Part shown: in pieces, positions 1 to 10,600 of the stretch | Numbering within the stretch: position 1 is the first letter of the stretch | How the letters are laid out: each line of letters opens with the position of its first letter | Assembly (NCBI GenBank): GCA_963575745.1 | Contig: CAUYUJ010014542.1 | Coordinates: 202,001-266,000 of the forward strand | Direction: 5' to 3' | Length of the DNA stretch: 64,000 nt | Source: Prorocentrum cordatum | Lineage: Eukaryota; Sar; Dinophyceae; Prorocentrales; Prorocentraceae | Program-made: the position numbers and the translations under genes | The notes under the pieces: generated by a model | Seen by the model: the letters and a program-made list of their open reading frames with translations, nothing else | Databases searched by the model: none | Told to the model about the DNA's origin: nothing

Positions 1-71
1 AACGTCATCAACATCATCAGCCTCATAATCATCATCAACTTCATCAGGAGCATCAGCATCGTCAACATCAT

Positions 72-108
<37 letters not shown>

Positions 109-181
109 GTCATCGTCATCATCGTCATCATCATCATCATCGACATCAACATCATCATCATAATTACCACCATCCTCACCA
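1..181. repeat. (CAT)n-rich simple repeat
   Basis: Imperfect CAT/CAG/CGT trinucleotide repeat running in from the left edge of the window. It belongs to the same array as 386-2680 and is interrupted by the unique island at 182-385. Confidence 0.9.
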
Positions 182-204
182 TCCGTTGCCATTGTTGGCT
201 CAAG
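182..204 (+). other. Relic of the dinoflagellate spliced leader (DinoSL)
   Basis: Compared with the known 22 nt leader that dinoflagellates trans-splice onto nuclear mRNAs, this 23-mer has one substitution (T for A at base 6) and one extra G. Both blocks flanking these changes, TCCGT and GCCATT then TTGGCTCAAG, are exact. The base pair after the final AG is CT, not GT, so this is not the donor end of an SL RNA gene. Known biology: leaders reach the genome when trans-spliced mRNAs are reverse-transcribed and reinserted. Inference: the plus-strand sequence downstream (205-385) could be the 5' end of such a retrocopy, but no convincing protein is seen there. Confidence 0.6.
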
Positions 205-385
205 CTCCCGGGCCAACTTCCATCGGGCGGCTGGTGCGGTGTGTGATGGCGCGGGAGGCGACTCCCTCGCGGGAGGCCGCCGCTGGCGGCGATGTGTGCA
301 GCCCGTGTGCGGCACGGCGGCAGAGGCGCCGAACTGGCCAGGCGTGGGCCCGTTGGTCTGGGGACGTGCTCGTCCACGACCTGCA
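205..385. other. Unique GC-rich island inside the trinucleotide array
   Basis: About 180 bp of non-repetitive GC-rich sequence between two blocks of (CAT)n. Several frames are open on both strands, but none resembles a protein I recognise. It follows the spliced-leader relic directly, so it may be the remains of a reinserted transcript. Confidence 0.4.
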
Positions 386-898
386 GCGGTTAGCATCATC
401 ATTATGATCAGCATCAGCATCATCATCAACAGCATCAGCATCATCATCCGCATCAGCATCATCAGCGTCATCAGCAGCATCATCAGCAACATCATCGTCA
501 GCAGCATCACCATCATCAGAATCGCCATCAGCATCATCATCAGCAGCATCATCATCAGCATCACCAGCGTCAGCCTCATCATTAGCGTCATCAGCATCGC
601 CATCAGCATCATCATCAGCATAATCACCATCATCAGCTTCATCATCATCATCATCGTCATCATCATCATCATCATCATCAGGAGAAGCATCATCAGCCGC
701 AACATCATCACCTGCATCATCAGTATCACCAGCAGCATCAACATCAGCATCAGCATCATCATCAGCATCATCGTCATCAGCATCATCGTCATCATCGTCG
801 TCATCATCATTATAAGCATCAGCATTGTCAGCCTCATCAGCATCAGCAACATCATCACCATCAACATCACCATCATCATCACAGGTATCATCAGCGTA

Positions 899-929
<31 letters not shown>

Positions 930-1708
930 ACAACGTCATCATCATCAGCATCATTATCAATATCATCATCAGCTTCACCAGCATCATCAGCAGCAACATC
1001 CTGCTCCTCATCTTCATCAGCATTCGCATCATCGTCGTCGAACATCGTCATCATCAGCATAATCAGCATCGACAACATCATCATCATCATCATCATCAAA
1101 ATCATCAGCAGCATCGTCATCATCAAAATCATCACCATCAACATCAGCATCGTCATCATCATTAGCATCATCACCCTCATCAGCAGCAGCATCAGCATGG
1201 CCATCAACATCAGCATCAACATCACAACCACCAGCGTCATCTTCATCATCCTCCTCACCATCATCGCCGTCATGATCATCAACATGATCATCAACAACAA
1301 TAGCATCAGCAGCAGCATCATCGGCAGCATCAGCATCATCATCAGCATCATAATCATCATCAGCAGCATCATCATCAGTATCATCAGCATCAGCATCCTC
1401 ATGATCATCCTAACATCATCTTCAACACCCTCATCATCAGCAGCATCATAATCAGCATCAGCATCGTCATCATCCTCAGCAGCAACATCAGCATCATCAT
1501 CATTGTCATCAGCATCATCATAATCATCATCACCATCAGCATCAGCATCATCATGGTCATGTATATTCTCCTCCTCCTCCTCATCATCATCGTCATCAGC
1601 ATCATCATCAGCAACATCATCATCAGCATCATCAGCGTCAGCATCATCATCAGCGTCATCAGCATCGCCACCATCATCATCACCACCAGCATAATCACCA
1701 TCATCAGC

Positions 1709-1739
<31 letters not shown>

Positions 1740-2680
1740 GCTTCATCATCATCACCATCATCATCATCATCAGGAGAAGCATCATCAGCAGCAACAGCAT
1801 CACCAGCATCATCAGTATCACCAGCAGCATCAACAGCAGCATCAGCACCATCATCAGCAGCATCATCAGCATCATCGTCATCAGCATCGTCGTCATCATT
1901 ATCAGCATCAGCATTGTCAGCCTCATCAGCATCAGCAACATCATCACCATCAACATCACCATCATCATCACAGGTATCATCAGCGTAATCATCATCATCA
2001 TCAACAACGTCATCATCATCAGCATCATTATCAATATCATCATCAGCTTCACCAGCATCATCAGCAACAACATCCTCCTCCTCATCATCATCAACATCCG
2101 CATCATCGTCGTCGAACATCGTCATCATCAGTATAATCAGCATCAGCAACACCATCATCATCATCATCATCATCAAAATCATCAGCATCATCATCATCAT
2201 CAAAATCATCAGCATCATCATCATCATCATCGTCATCATCATCATCATAAGCATCATCATCATCATCATCATCATCATCATTAGCATCATCACCCTCATC
2301 AGCAGCAGCATCAGCGTGGCCATCAACATCAGCATCAGCATCACAACCACCAGCTTCATCTTCATCATCTTCCTCACCATCATCGCAGTCATGATCATCA
2401 ACATGATCATCAACAACAACATCATCAGCAGCAGCATCATCGGCAGCATCATAATCATCATCAGCATCATAATCATCATCAGCAGCATCATCAGCATCAG
2501 CATCCTCATCATCCTCCTAGCATCATCTTCAACACCCTCATCATCAGCAGCATCATCAGCAGCATCATCAGCATCATCATCGTCATCATCCTCAGCATCA
2601 TCATCATCATCAGCAGCATCATCATCAGCATCATCAGCATCAGCATCAGCATCAGCATCATCATGGTCATGTATGTTCTC
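386..2680. repeat. (ATC/AGC)n array with a ~1.1 kb tandem duplication
   Basis: Trinucleotide array of CAT, CAG, CGT and CAC units. It contains two divergent copies of a longer block: a marker string beginning GCATTGTCAGCC occurs at 822 and at 1911, and the TCATGGTCATGTAT string followed by a CTC run occurs near 1551 and 2661. The copies are therefore about 1.09-1.11 kb apart. Long frames across it on both strands are Asp/Met/His/Ile-only translations of the repeat and are not credible genes. Confidence 0.85.
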
Positions 2681-2760
2681 CTCCTCCTCCTCGTCCTCTG
2701 CCTCCTCCTCATCTTCCTCACCCTCCTCCTCCTCCTCCCCCTCGCTCCTCGTCCTCCTCG
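2681..2760. repeat. (CTC)n tract
   Basis: Pyrimidine-rich CTC/CTT trinucleotide tract closing the CAT-type array. A shorter CTC tract of the same kind is at 4736-4790. Confidence 0.7.
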
Positions 2761-2861
2761 TCTGGGATTCAGATGCGCCCAGGAAAGCCCAAGCCCCTCG
2801 ATCAGATGCCTCACGGCTGCCGTGGAGGGGAGAGACCGCGGGAGGGCGCCGCCAACCCCAG

Positions 2862-2946
2862 GTCCAGTCGCGCTGGTGGATGTACATGTCGATGGCCTCC
2901 TTGGGCTTCTTGGCCTTGATGAACTCGTCCTCCAGGCGCGTCCACG
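2862..2946 (-). pseudogene. Exon-like fragment resembling IFT172
   Basis: One minus-strand frame reads LEDEFIKAKKPKEAIDMY followed by IHQRDW. This strongly resembles a helical-repeat segment of the intraflagellar transport protein IFT172 (family pattern: EEFI-A-KPKEA-MY-H-QDW). IFT172 is an IFT-B subunit that works in cilium and flagellum assembly. The similarity starts and stops abruptly and is embedded in non-coding-looking DNA, as expected for a single exon or an exon fragment; exact splice sites could not be fixed. A second exon candidate on the same strand is at 4133-4204. Alternative: a fragment of another TPR-type protein, or a relic without the rest of the gene. Confidence 0.45.
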
Positions 2947-3300
2947 ATCGGGCAGTAGCCGACCGCGCAGGCGCTAACCCACGGCGCGATCGGGCCGATC
3001 CGAGCCCTAGCGACGCCCACGCCCAGCGGATCAGAAGAGTGGAAAGCGAAGCGCACGCCATTGCTTTGCCAGGTTGCTCAGTACGCCCTCTGATCATGAA
3101 CGATGGCTCCTGGCTTCAGGCGAAGGGGCAAGCGTTCCGAAGATGACGATTAGAAAAGAACCTAGCTGGACACCGCCACATCCAGACCCGTGGGACACTC
3201 ACGAGGTAAGGACGCCCTGACAAGATCACGGAGGAGGTCACTCCTGCCTCGAGGTGGGGGGGGGTCCGAGGGCAAGGCCCCAAACCACACCTGGACAATC
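2947..3300. other. Unassigned unique sequence
   Basis: GC-rich unique DNA between the IFT172-like fragment and a local tandem duplication. I see no coding, RNA or repeat signal that I can support. Confidence 0.4.
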
Positions 3301-3540
3301 CGATCCCGCATGGCCTGGCCTTGGCTCACCCTCACCCCTGCGAAATGACCGTGTGGCCCGCTCCAGCCCCGAATCCAAGCATGACCCGCGGGGGGGCGCT
3401 GCTGTGACGCCCGCTGGCCTCCGCATGCGCCGCATGCGGGAATGTATTGAAGCCAATCCCGCATGGCCTGGCCTTGGCTCACCCTCACCCCTGCGAAATG
3501 ACCGAGCGGCCCGCTCCAGCCCCGAATCCAAAAACTGTGT
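3301..3540. repeat. Two-copy tandem repeat, period 153 bp
   Basis: A block beginning ATCCCGCATGGCCTGGCC and running through the CTCACCCTCACCCC and CGCTCCAGCCCCGAATCC strings occurs at 3303 and again at 3456, an offset of 153 bp. The copies differ at a few positions. No function is evident. Confidence 0.75.
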
Positions 3541-4735
3541 CACCTGCCGAAGAGCGCTGCTCTTACGCCCGCCGGCCTCCGCCACCCTCCCGTCGGCTTC
3601 TGCTGTTGGGCCCGCCGTCGTTCTACTTTCCGCCGGCCTTCCGCGGGCTCCCGCCGAGCAAGAGGAAGTCAACCACGTCGATCCCCAGAAGGTGAGACCC
3701 CCTCTTTGCCATGGATCGGCCGTCGCTCTTTGCCATCGCTCGGCCGTCCATTGCCCGTGCATGCTTCGGTTTCGTGCGTTTTTGCTGCAAGATAGCCCAG
3801 GATGCTCCCCGATGGTCCCCATCGAAGAAACATACACACGTCCGAGCGATGCCAAGCCTCCTGAAACGTCGTATGTGTGGCCACATGAGCAGAGCCTTAG
3901 CACGCATGAAATGGGGACGGAAAAAATGAGGGCGGTGCCCAACAGCAAGCCTTGCCCAAAACCTACAGAAGCCACTGTTGGGCAGGCGGCCATCGTCCCA
4001 AACGGACAATGCCCACGGCAACACCGACAGCGAACCCTGTTTTAAACGGACGGGGAAGGCTGTCGGTCTCCGTTCCCGTTCTTATTGTCTTCATTGCGAT
4101 CCTCCCAAGAGCTAATCGGAAAACCAACAGACCTGCCGAGCCGAAGAGTCGCTGGCATCATCCTCGGCCAGCTTGTACTGCTCGTCGTCCTCGAGCGAGA
4201 GCGCCTGCCCCCCAACATGGTGCCGTCCGATGCGGCTCACACTCGCCGACAGCAGATTCTCCGGGCTTACACGAAGGAAGTAGGAGGGGGCGACAAGTAC
4301 GAAGAGCTCAAGTACAGCCAAAACCTGGCCACAAGAAAGCGGGTCAAGAACACGAGCCCTTTCGACGAAGGTCCACCCCAAGGAGATACTCCACACGAAG
4401 AGCATTCTACGGCGGAGAGTCCAAACACGAAGAACGTAAGGTATCCCTCCAAAGCTGGGATGATTTATTATTCTTGCGCAAATAGGAAGGGGAGACGGAG
4501 GAGAAGGAACGGGGAGAGAGGGGAAGGAAGGAAGAGCGCATCGCAGACTGCCCCACCGTGCCAGAGGAAGGCAAAGAAACAGCAAAACGAGGCGGAGAAG
4601 GTGTCGACCACGCCTGGCCAGGACTCGGTTGGATCCAATGCCTCTGCGCTTTCGACCGTCTAACCCCACTGGCCCTGTGGGCGGTCGCCGGCCGCACAGT
4701 GCATTCCCAGGGCTCCTGCCCCCAGTTAGCCCCAT
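3541..4735. other. Unassigned unique sequence with one exon candidate
   Basis: About 1.2 kb of mixed-composition DNA. Open frames exist but are short and show no recognisable motif, apart from the possible exon at 4133-4204 on the minus strand. Confidence 0.35.
4133..4204 (-). other. Candidate short exon (acidic peptide)
   Basis: On the minus strand an AG ends at 4205, and the sequence after it reads ALSLEDDEQYKLAEDD then ASDSSARQ before a CAG/GT junction at the low-coordinate end. The peptide is acidic and serine-rich, with natural-looking codon use and flanking splice-like AG and GT dinucleotides. I do not recognise the protein. It could be an upstream exon of the same gene as the IFT172-like fragment, or chance. 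Confidence 0.25.
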
Positions 4736-4811
4736 CTTCCTCCTCCTCTTCCTCCTCCTCCTCCTTCACCTCCACTCGTCTTTCTTATCCGCCACCGCGC
4801 CTGCAGCGGCT

Positions 4812-6778
4812 GGTGTGTGTGTGTGTGCGTGTGGTGTGAGTGGTGTGTGACGTGTGTGTGCGCGTGTGTGCGCGTGTGTGCGCGTGTGCGCGTGTGTGCG
4901 TGTGTGCGTGTGTGCGTGTGCGAGTGTGCGCGTGTGCGCGTGTGCGCGTGTGTGCGTGTGTGCGTGTGTGCGTGTGTGCGTGTGTGCGTGTGTGCGCGTG
5001 TGCGGGAGCGCGTGTGCGCGTGTGTGCGTGTGTGCGTGTGTGCGTGTGTGCGTGTGCGTGTGTGTGTGTGTATGCGGGTGTGTGAGCGTGCGGGTGTGTG
5101 AGTGTGTGGGTGTTTGTGTGGGTGCGTGTGTGTGGGTGTGTGTGTGTGGGTGTGGATGTGGGTGTGAGCGACTGTGTGTATGTGTGTGTGTCTGCGTGTG
5201 GCTGTGTGTGTCTGTGTGTGTTGTGTGCTGTGTGTTGTGTGTTGTGTGTTGTGTGGTGTGTGTTATGTGTTGCGTGTTGTGTGTTGTATGGTGTGTGTAT
5301 GTTGTGTGCTGTGTGTTTTATGTTGTGTGTTGTGGTGTGCGCTGTGTGTTGTGTAGTGTGTGTTGTGAGTTGTGTCTTGTGGGTTGTGGGTTGTGTTTTG
5401 TTTGGTGTGCGTTGTGTTGCTTGTTGTGTGTTGTGGGTTATGTGTTGTGTGGTGTGTGTTGTGTGTTGTGTGCAGTGTGTTGTGTGTTGTATTATGTGCT
5501 GCGTGCTGTGTGTTGTGCGTTGTGTGTTGTGTGTTGTGTGCTGGGTGTTGTGTGTGACGTGTTGTGTGTTGTGTGGTGTGTGGTGTGTGTTGCGCGTTGT
5601 GCGTTGTGTGCTGTGTTGTGTAGGGTGTGGTGTGTGCTGTGTGCTGTGTGTTGTGTGTTGTGTGTTGTGTGTTGTGTACTGTGTGATCTGTGTTGTGTGT
5701 TGTGCGTTGTGCGTTGTGTGTTGCGTGTTGCGTGGTGTGTGTTGTGTGCCTGCGTGCGGCGTATTGTGCATTATGTGTTGTGTGTTGCGTGTGATGCGTA
5801 GTGCGGTGTGTGTTGTGTGGTGCGTGTTGTGTGGTGTGTGTTTTGTGTTGTGTTGTGTGCAGTGTGTTGTGTGCTGCGTGTGTGCTGTGTGCTGTGTGCT
5901 GTGTGTTGTGTGGTGTGTTGTGGCTTGTGTGCTGTGTGCTGTGTGTTGTGTGGTGTGTGGTGTGCGCGTGAGTGTAGGTTGTGTGTTGTGTGTTGTGTGG
6001 TGTGGCGCGTGTGTGTTGTGTGTAGCGTGTGTGCTGTGTGTTGTGTGCGTGTTATGCGTTGTGTTGTGTGTGGCATGTGTGTGTTGTGTGTGTGTGTCTG
6101 TGTGTGTCTCTGTGTGTCTGAGTGTGCCTGTGTGTCTGTGTGTATGTGTGTGCTGTGTGTGTCTGTATGTGTCTGTGTGTAAGTGTGTGTCGGTGTGTGT
6201 ATGTGTGTCTGTGAGTGTGTGTCTGTGCGAGTGTGCGCGTGTGTGTGAGTGCGTGAGTGTGTGAGTGTGTGGATGGTTGTTGTGTTCTTTGTGTGTGTGT
6301 GTGGGGGGGGGAGGGGTGTGTGTGTGGGTGTGTGGGGTTGTGCGTGTGTGTGTGTGGGTGAGTGTGTGGGTGTGTGTGTGTGTGTGGGTGTGTGGGTGTG
6401 GGTGTGTGCGGGTGTGCGGGCGTGCGTGGGCGTCTGTGGGTGTGTGGGTGTGTGGGTGTGTGGGTGTGTGGGTGTGTGGGTGTGGGTGTTTGGGTGTGTG
6501 GGTGTGCGGATGTATGGGTGTGTGAGGTGTGTGGCAATGTGGGTGTGTGGGTGTGTACCGTAGGTATGTGTGGCTGTGTGGAAGTATGTGTGTGTATGTT
6601 TGGGTGGGTGTGAGGGTGTGTATGGGTGTGTGGTTGCGTGGTTGCGTGGGTGTGTGGGTGTGTGGATGTGACTGTGTGGGTGTGTGTGTGCGTGCGTGCG
6701 TGAGTGTGTGTGTGTGTGTGCGTGTGGGCGTGTGTGCGTGTGTGTGTGTGCGTGCGTGCGTGTGTGCGTGCGTGTCGG
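4812..6778. repeat. 2 kb GT-rich simple repeat in four sub-blocks
   Basis: Sub-blocks change in order: TGTGTGCG units (about 4812-5220), TGTTGTG units (about 5220-6065), mixed GTGTGTCTGTGT (about 6065-6300) and GTGTGGGT units (about 6300-6775). The long Cys/Val or His/Thr frames on either strand are translations of the repeat. Confidence 0.95.
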
Positions 6779-6999
6779 GTCCAAACTGTGGCCGCTAGCT
6801 TCGTATCTGGTGAAACCAGAATGAAGGCCGCTGGGGCATAGAACCCAAACATGCATCCAAGTGTTGGACCAAACCCATGCATTGCTTACCTTCCCAGCCA
6901 AACAAATGGCCCATGATCTGAGTTCGGGCGGGGGAGTCCAGCCACCCAAAGAACCCCCCAGAGAGCTCGCCAGCTCCCCCCTTCCCACGCAAGATGGCC
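6779..6999. other. Short unique spacer
   Basis: Unique sequence between the GT array and the CCAAGA-type repeat block; nothing recognised. Confidence 0.4.
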
Positions 7000-7525
7000 G
7001 CATATGGCCTCCAAGACGGCCAATGTGGCCCCTGAGTCAGACAAGATGGCCCTACATGGCCTCCACGACTGTCCAAGATGGCCTCCAAGACGGCCACGAT
7101 TGGCCCAAGACGGACCAAGAGGCCCCCAAGACGCCCCAAGAGGCCTCTAAGAGGACCCACTGGAGGCCCCGAAGATGCCAAAGTCCCTGACTTCCCTAAT
7201 GTCTTCAGGCCGAGATTAACATTGGTGCCTTCGGTTCTCCGAACGTCACAGACGGTCCAAGAGGCCTCCAAAATGGTCCCAAGATGGCCCAAGAGGCCCA
7301 AGAGTGCCGAAAAGGCCAACAAGACTGCCCCAAGGGGGCACCAAGACGGTCCAGAGACCCCCACGGCAGAGCTAAAACGTACCAAGGAGGCCCCAAGACG
7401 GTCCAGATTGACTCCCGAGATGGCTTCCGAAGGTATCAGAAGGGCCAGTAGCACCCTAAGACGGCCCAAGAGACCCCGAGAGGCTCCCAAAAGGCCCCAA
7501 CGGAGGTCTCCCCCCAGGCGGTCGC
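7000..7525. repeat. CCAAGANGGCC-type degenerate repeat block (copy 1)
   Basis: Many imperfect copies of an ~11-12 bp unit such as CCAAGACGGCC, CCAAGAGGCC or TCCAAGATGGCC. The same family recurs at 14641-14815 and 31255-31610, on either side of the copia element. The Leu/Gly/Arg-rich minus-strand frame is a translation of the repeat. Confidence 0.75.
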
Positions 7526-7902
7526 CCGAGCGCGGTGGCGGAATTGCCCAGCAGCGCAACTGGATATCAACAACTCCTTCTCGTCGCACCACCAGACATG
7601 TTGGTAGGGCAGTCTGGGTGGGTCTCATGAAACTCTCACCATTCACAATCCTAAAGCTGATATATCCCAACAAATTCATGGATGTATGGCGGGTGGTTTT
7701 CGAAATGTGGCCTTCCCCTTAGCGCCGCGGGTTCATCCGTCTTGAAAGCTTCCAAAAGTCATGCAGATGGAGGGCAGGCCGTTTTCAAAATGTGGCCCTC
7801 GAATCGGCGCCGCACACGTTCGTCTTATACGAGCTCCCAACCGCCACAAGGCTGCCGCTCGAGACTTCCTCAGGTTGTACCACCCGTAGTGTTGAATTAA
7901 CC
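7526..7902. other. Spacer with a short internal repeat
   Basis: Two related stretches end in TTTTCGAAATGTGGCC (near 7697) and TTTTCAAAATGTGGCC (near 7781). A weaker relative lies near 9735-9830. No gene is recognised. Confidence 0.35.
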
Positions 7903-9560
7903 CGGCGCGACCCAAATTAGAGGAAAGGTTCCTTTTGCATGAGCGCATTGCTCAGCACTGCTCAGCGTTGCTTGGCATTGCTTAGCATTGCTTTGCGTTG
8001 TATTGACTGGCATTGCTGTGCACTGCTTGGCGTTGCTTGGCATTGGTTGCCTTATTGAGTATTGATAGGTGCCGCTTGGCATGTCGTAGCATTATTTGCA
8101 TGTATTAGCACTGCGTTGCATTGCTTGGCGTTGCTCGGCATTACTCGGCATTGCTTTGCAATGCCAGGGAAGCGGAGGAACAGAACCGGGGAACCCGAGG
8201 AACCTAAGCAAAGAAAAAAAACAAGGAACCCCAGGAACCCGAGGAACAAGACCAGGGAACCGAGGAACCCACGCAAAGAACGACACCAGGGAGCCCGACG
8301 AACCCAAGCAAGGAGCGACACCAGGGAGCCCGAGAAACACAAGATCGGGGAACCTTAGGGCGTCAAAGAGAACAACCTGGAAACCCGAGGCCCGTGTAAG
8401 GAAACAAAACCGGGGAACCCTCGGCTACACGCAAGAGCGACCCTAGGCCAAAGTGACCTATGGTGCGCGGCTTAACGGGGGACGCGAGGCGACCAAACCC
8501 AGGCGCGCAAGCCGCTGCTACCGCTTCGCGTTCAGCGATCGGGGGAACCCATGGGGCCCGCACCAAAGGTCACTCCAGCGAAAGGTCACTCTTGAGTCTA
8601 GCCGAAACCTCCGAGGAATCCCCTCTGTCAGGAAGCAAGACCAGGGAACCCCAGAGGAGCACCTTTGCAAGGACGCAAGGCCAGGGAGCCCCGAGGAATG
8701 CCAGGGGCCGATTGCGCCCAGCACCCACCGGCGTTGCGTGGCTTTGCGTGGCAGCGCTCGGCATCGCTTGGAACTGATGGGCCTCGTTTGGCAATGCTTG
8801 GCACTGTGTTGCATGACTTGGCATTGATTCGAGTTGCTTGGCATTGCTTGGCATTGCTGTGCATTGCTTTGCAATGCTGGGGAACCCGAGGAACAACACT
8901 GGGGAACCCCAGGAACCCGAACAAAGAACAAGACTGGGAACACGAGGAGCCCTAGGAACAAGACCAGGGAACCCCAGAAACCAAAGCGAGTGACAGGACC
9001 GCGGAACCCAGGGAATCCAAGCAATGAGCGAGACCAGGGAACCCAAGGAACAAGACCAGAGAACCCGAGGAAGGACGGCAGAGAACACGACAGGGGAACC
9101 CGAGGAACAAGACCAGGGAACCGAAGGAAAGACGCCCAGGAACAAGACCAGGGAACCCGAGGCCCTTGTAAGGAAACAAGCCTGGGGAACCCCGAGGAAC
9201 CCCTCCGTAAGGAAACTCGAGGAACCAGAGCGCCACTGAGTCCCGCACCCATGGGTTTCTTTTAAAACAATGAACCTGGCGCGACCCCAATTAGGAAACA
9301 GCTTCCAATTGCAAGGGCACAGTGCTTGGCATTGCTTGGCATTGCTTGGCATTGCTTTGGCATTGCTTGGCATTGCTCGTGGCATTGCTTAGCATTGCTC
9401 GTGGCATTGCTTGGCAGTGCTTGGCAAGAGGCACCGGGGGCGGGGAACCCGGGGAACCTGGAGAACCCTGGGAACCTCCGAGGAACGGGCGAAATACCAA
9501 TAGGCGGCACTGGGGGCGTGGAACCCAGGAAACCCGGGGAACCCAGGGAACTCACAGGAA
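7903..9560. repeat. Composite satellite of alternating repeat modules
   Basis: Three modules recur. Module 1, GGCGCGACCC followed by AATTAGG, is at about 7904 and 9269. Module 2 is tandem TTGGCATTGC-type units at about 7938-8165, 8734-8880 and 9320-9425. Module 3 is tandem GGAACCCGAGGAACAAG-type units at about 8186-8450, 8620-8700, 8880-9230 and 9430-9560. The order module 2 then module 3 is repeated each time, so this is a higher-order repeat and not simple drift. Long frames on both strands are repeat translations. Confidence 0.8.
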
Positions 9561-10600
9561 CGGGCAAAGTAACAATAATAGGAGGCACCAACCTTGAACC
9601 CAGCAAGAACCCCTTAGGCAACCCTAATTGGGGAAAGAAAAACACTAAAGCAAAGCCCGATTGGAGAACGAAAGAGGACCCCTCAGGCAAAGCCTACTTG
9701 GGGCAACAACGCAGCAGTACAAGATTGGCAGTTTCTTTTCAAAACGGGGCGTTCGCTGGAAACTTTCTCGACATGTACGACCTGGCGAGCTACAAGGATG
9801 GAGGGCAGGGTCCTCTTTAAAGCAGGGTTCTCGCCTACGAGCTCCTAACATGTACGACCCAACGTGTAACGTTCAGCAGCAGTCATCTGGATAGGGACGG
9901 CCCATTCTCAGAACAGGCTCTCCCTGAACACCTCACTGAACCTTCGCATCAGATCGCGTTCTTCAGTGCAGCCTCAGAACAAAACGAAGCCGTTGCCTGA
10001 ATGGCAGGCTCGTGGGGAACTTTTCGTTCAAGTAGGTGCTTCCCGTAGTGAAAAGGGACGCATGTAGGGATTGATGCAGAATGGACTTTGGAAAGCAGGG
10101 TATATGCCAGCATCGTTGACGCATCTCTAGGTTTACTCCTCCCTCTCGCCTCCCGGCTCCCCCATCCATCCTCCCTCCTCCTTTTCCTTCTCTTCTCCTC
10201 CTCCTTTTTGAGTTGGCCAGACATTACGCTTACGCATGTTGCGTTCCTGAAGTGCTGCAAGCAATAGAAGTGTATATGACTCGGCGCAAAAGGTACCTGG
10301 CGGGCGCCGCGGCTACGGCGGTAAAGAGAGATAGTGACAAAGCAAAGGTCGAGTAGTAGGCGCCCGCCAGGTAACGCAGCTTGTGCCTTATGGGAGAAGA
10401 CCCAACCACGTAGACAAAGTAGCAAGCAGTACAAACAAGTTTTATTAAGTACCTCATACTGCGGTCAGTGCCAAGGTAAAAACGAAAACAACGAGTTCTC
10501 CACAACCACATCTGAAGACAGCGTGGGGGTCAGCCCATGTGGGGACCCAGGTGTGTAAAGTGAGTGCTGCAGTAGGGGTTAAAGGTTCACCCCTAAGCTG
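9561..10600. other. Mostly unique spacer
   Basis: Contains a purine-rich segment (9600-9720), a pyrimidine tract (10135-10210) and a 15 bp inverted repeat (10294-10373). No coding region or RNA gene is supported. Confidence 0.35.
10294..10373. repeat. 15 bp perfect inverted repeat pair
   Basis: TACCTGGCGGGCGCC at 10294-10308 is exactly the reverse complement of GGCGCCCGCCAGGTA at 10359-10373, with 50 bp between the arms. It could be the ends of a tiny non-autonomous transposon or a stem-loop; no flanking duplication was identified. Confidence 0.5.

Noticed and set aside
200-3097. 965-residue Asp/Met-rich frame on the minus strand
   Set aside because: It is a translation of the trinucleotide array; all other frames are equally open and monotonous. 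Only the short IFT172-like part is kept.
4785-6264. Long His/Thr and Cys/Val frames across the GT repeat
   Set aside because: Simple-repeat translation open in several frames on both strands.
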